Part shown: in pieces, positions 5,781 through 6,335 of the stretch | How positions within the stretch are numbered: the first letter of the stretch is position 1 | How the letters are laid out: each line of letters opens with the position of its first letter | Source: Parvibaculum sp. | GTDB taxonomy: Bacteria > Pseudomonadota > Alphaproteobacteria > Parvibaculales > Parvibaculaceae | NCBI GenBank assembly: GCA_014359855.1 | Contig: JACIYQ010000087.1 | Span: 1-6,335 of the forward strand | Direction: 5' to 3' | Length of the DNA stretch: 6,335 nucleotides | The notes under the pieces: generated by a model | The model's input: only the letters and a program-made list of their open reading frames with translations | Told to the model about the DNA's origin: nothing | The model's database searches: none | Made by a program: the position numbers and the translations under genes

Positions 5781-6335
5781 TCACTCCGCCGGCGACAGCA
5801 CGCCCGCCGGTTCCTCTTTCTTCTTCCGGCGGAAGAGGGAGGGCATGACGTTGATGAGGGAGAGGAGGACGGCCGAGGCGTAGGGCACCGACTGCACGAG
5901 CAGCACGGCGACCCAGAGGCGCGAATGGCTGTCCGCGAAATCGGGGCTCAGCAGGAAGCCGGCGGTGAGGCCCCAGAGCGCCACCAGCATCACCGTTTCC
6001 TCGCGCACCTGGATGAAGGCGGCGGCGAGCGGCGGCTTGTCCTCGCATTTCGGCGTGCGGATGAAAGGCTTGCTCGTCGTGATCATGCCGTTGAGCATGG
6101 CTTTCGCCACCGTATGCGTAAGGCCGAGCGCGGCGACGCCCGCCCCTAGACTTTCGAGGAAGCTGCAATCCTTCACGCGCACGGCATAGAGCCAGAGCGA
6201 GCGTACGAACTTGAAGGCGAAGCTGCCGATGGTCGGAATGAGGAAGGCGGCGACCGGAAGCGAGATCATCTGCGGCTGGTAAAGCGCCCAGGCCGACAGG
6301 ACGATGCTCGCCGTGGTGAAGAGAAGCGCCAGTCC
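5781..6335 (-). CDS. C-terminal part of a multi-pass membrane protein, probably family 2 glycosyltransferase (cellulose synthase-like)
   Basis: 184 residues are visible and the frame stays open to the window edge, so the start and the likely catalytic domain lie beyond 6335. The visible part begins GLALLFTTASIVLSAWALYQPQM and contains about four to five hydrophobic segments, consistent with an inner-membrane protein. Between them is the stretch VAALGLTHTVAKAMLNGMITTSKPFIRTPK. A THTVAKA...TSKPFxRTPK pattern of this kind is familiar from the C-terminal membrane region of processive family 2 glycosyltransferases. The D,D,D,QxxRW catalytic motifs cannot be checked because they would lie outside the window. 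The tail is basic (RRKKKEE), so the C-terminus is probably cytoplasmic. An in-frame ATG at 6267 is not accepted as the start because the membrane segment continues upstream of it. The gene is followed after 4 bp by the GFA-family gene. Confidence 0.75.
   Translation of the reverse strand, partial: GLALLFTTASIVLSAWALYQPQMISLPVAAFLIPTIGSFAFKFVRSLWLYAVRVKDCSFLESLGAGVAALGLTHTVAKAMLNGMITTSKPFIRTPKCEDKPPLAAAFIQVREETVMLVALWGLTAGFLLSPDFADSHSRLWVAVLLVQSVPYASAVLLSLINVMPSLFRRKKKEEPAGVLSPAE

Noticed and set aside
5360..6149. Plus-strand open frames opposite the GFA and membrane-protein genes
   Set aside because: The minus-strand readings have strong cysteine motifs and membrane segments respectively. 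The plus-strand translations are low-complexity Gly/Arg/Ala/Glu-rich shadows.
1..6335. Search for CRISPR arrays, tRNA or rRNA genes, insertion sequences and attachment sites
   Set aside because: No regularly spaced repeats, tRNA-like cloverleaf, rRNA sequence, transposase or flanking inverted repeats were seen by eye.

Overview
The window is about 6.3 kb of GC-rich DNA with tightly packed genes. Codon use, the style of the encoded proteins and the gene families suggest a proteobacterium, most likely an alphaproteobacterium. That placement is an inference from general appearance, because no rRNA or other marker gene is present.

Layout, left to right. (1) Positions 1-1440 hold the 3' part of a class I acyl-CoA synthetase (AMP-forming ligase), closed by a strong intrinsic terminator (1484-1525). 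(2) Positions 1560 to about 1738 hold a decayed short-chain dehydrogenase/reductase. It keeps a good ribosome binding site, the first ~11 residues and a C-terminal piece, but the coenzyme-binding and catalytic middle is missing and the end is cut off. (3) Immediately after this remnant comes a textbook CueR-type copper promoter (1761-1791), with a 7-7-7 dyad in a 19-bp spacer. It drives a four-gene copper-tolerance operon of the copLAB type: a small exported His/Cys-rich protein (1798-2214), the multicopper oxidase CopA (2278-4008), the outer-membrane protein CopB (4008-4724, overlapping copA by one base) and a periplasmic CopI-like cupredoxin (4787-5356). (4) On the opposite strand, converging on the operon with a 6-bp gap, are a GFA-family zinc-binding protein (5363-5776) and the C-terminal part of a membrane protein that looks like a family 2 glycosyltransferase (5781-6335, running off the window).

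The four copper genes make sense as one periplasmic/outer-membrane copper-handling module. Cytoplasmic copper sensed by a CueR-like regulator would switch on the operon. CopA would oxidise or sequester Cu(I) in the periplasm, CopB would act at the outer membrane, and the cupredoxin and the small His/Cys protein would bind or buffer copper. No regulator gene and no copper-exporting P-type ATPase lie in the window, so both must be elsewhere if present.

The most interesting points are the apparently leaderless first gene of the operon (predicted transcription start on the A of its ATG), the unassigned small His/Cys protein it encodes, the promoter sitting directly at the end of a degraded gene, and a fresh in-frame 24-bp tandem duplication in the Met/His-rich region of CopA. 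I found no evidence of a wholly new system; this is a known type of copper operon with some unusual details.
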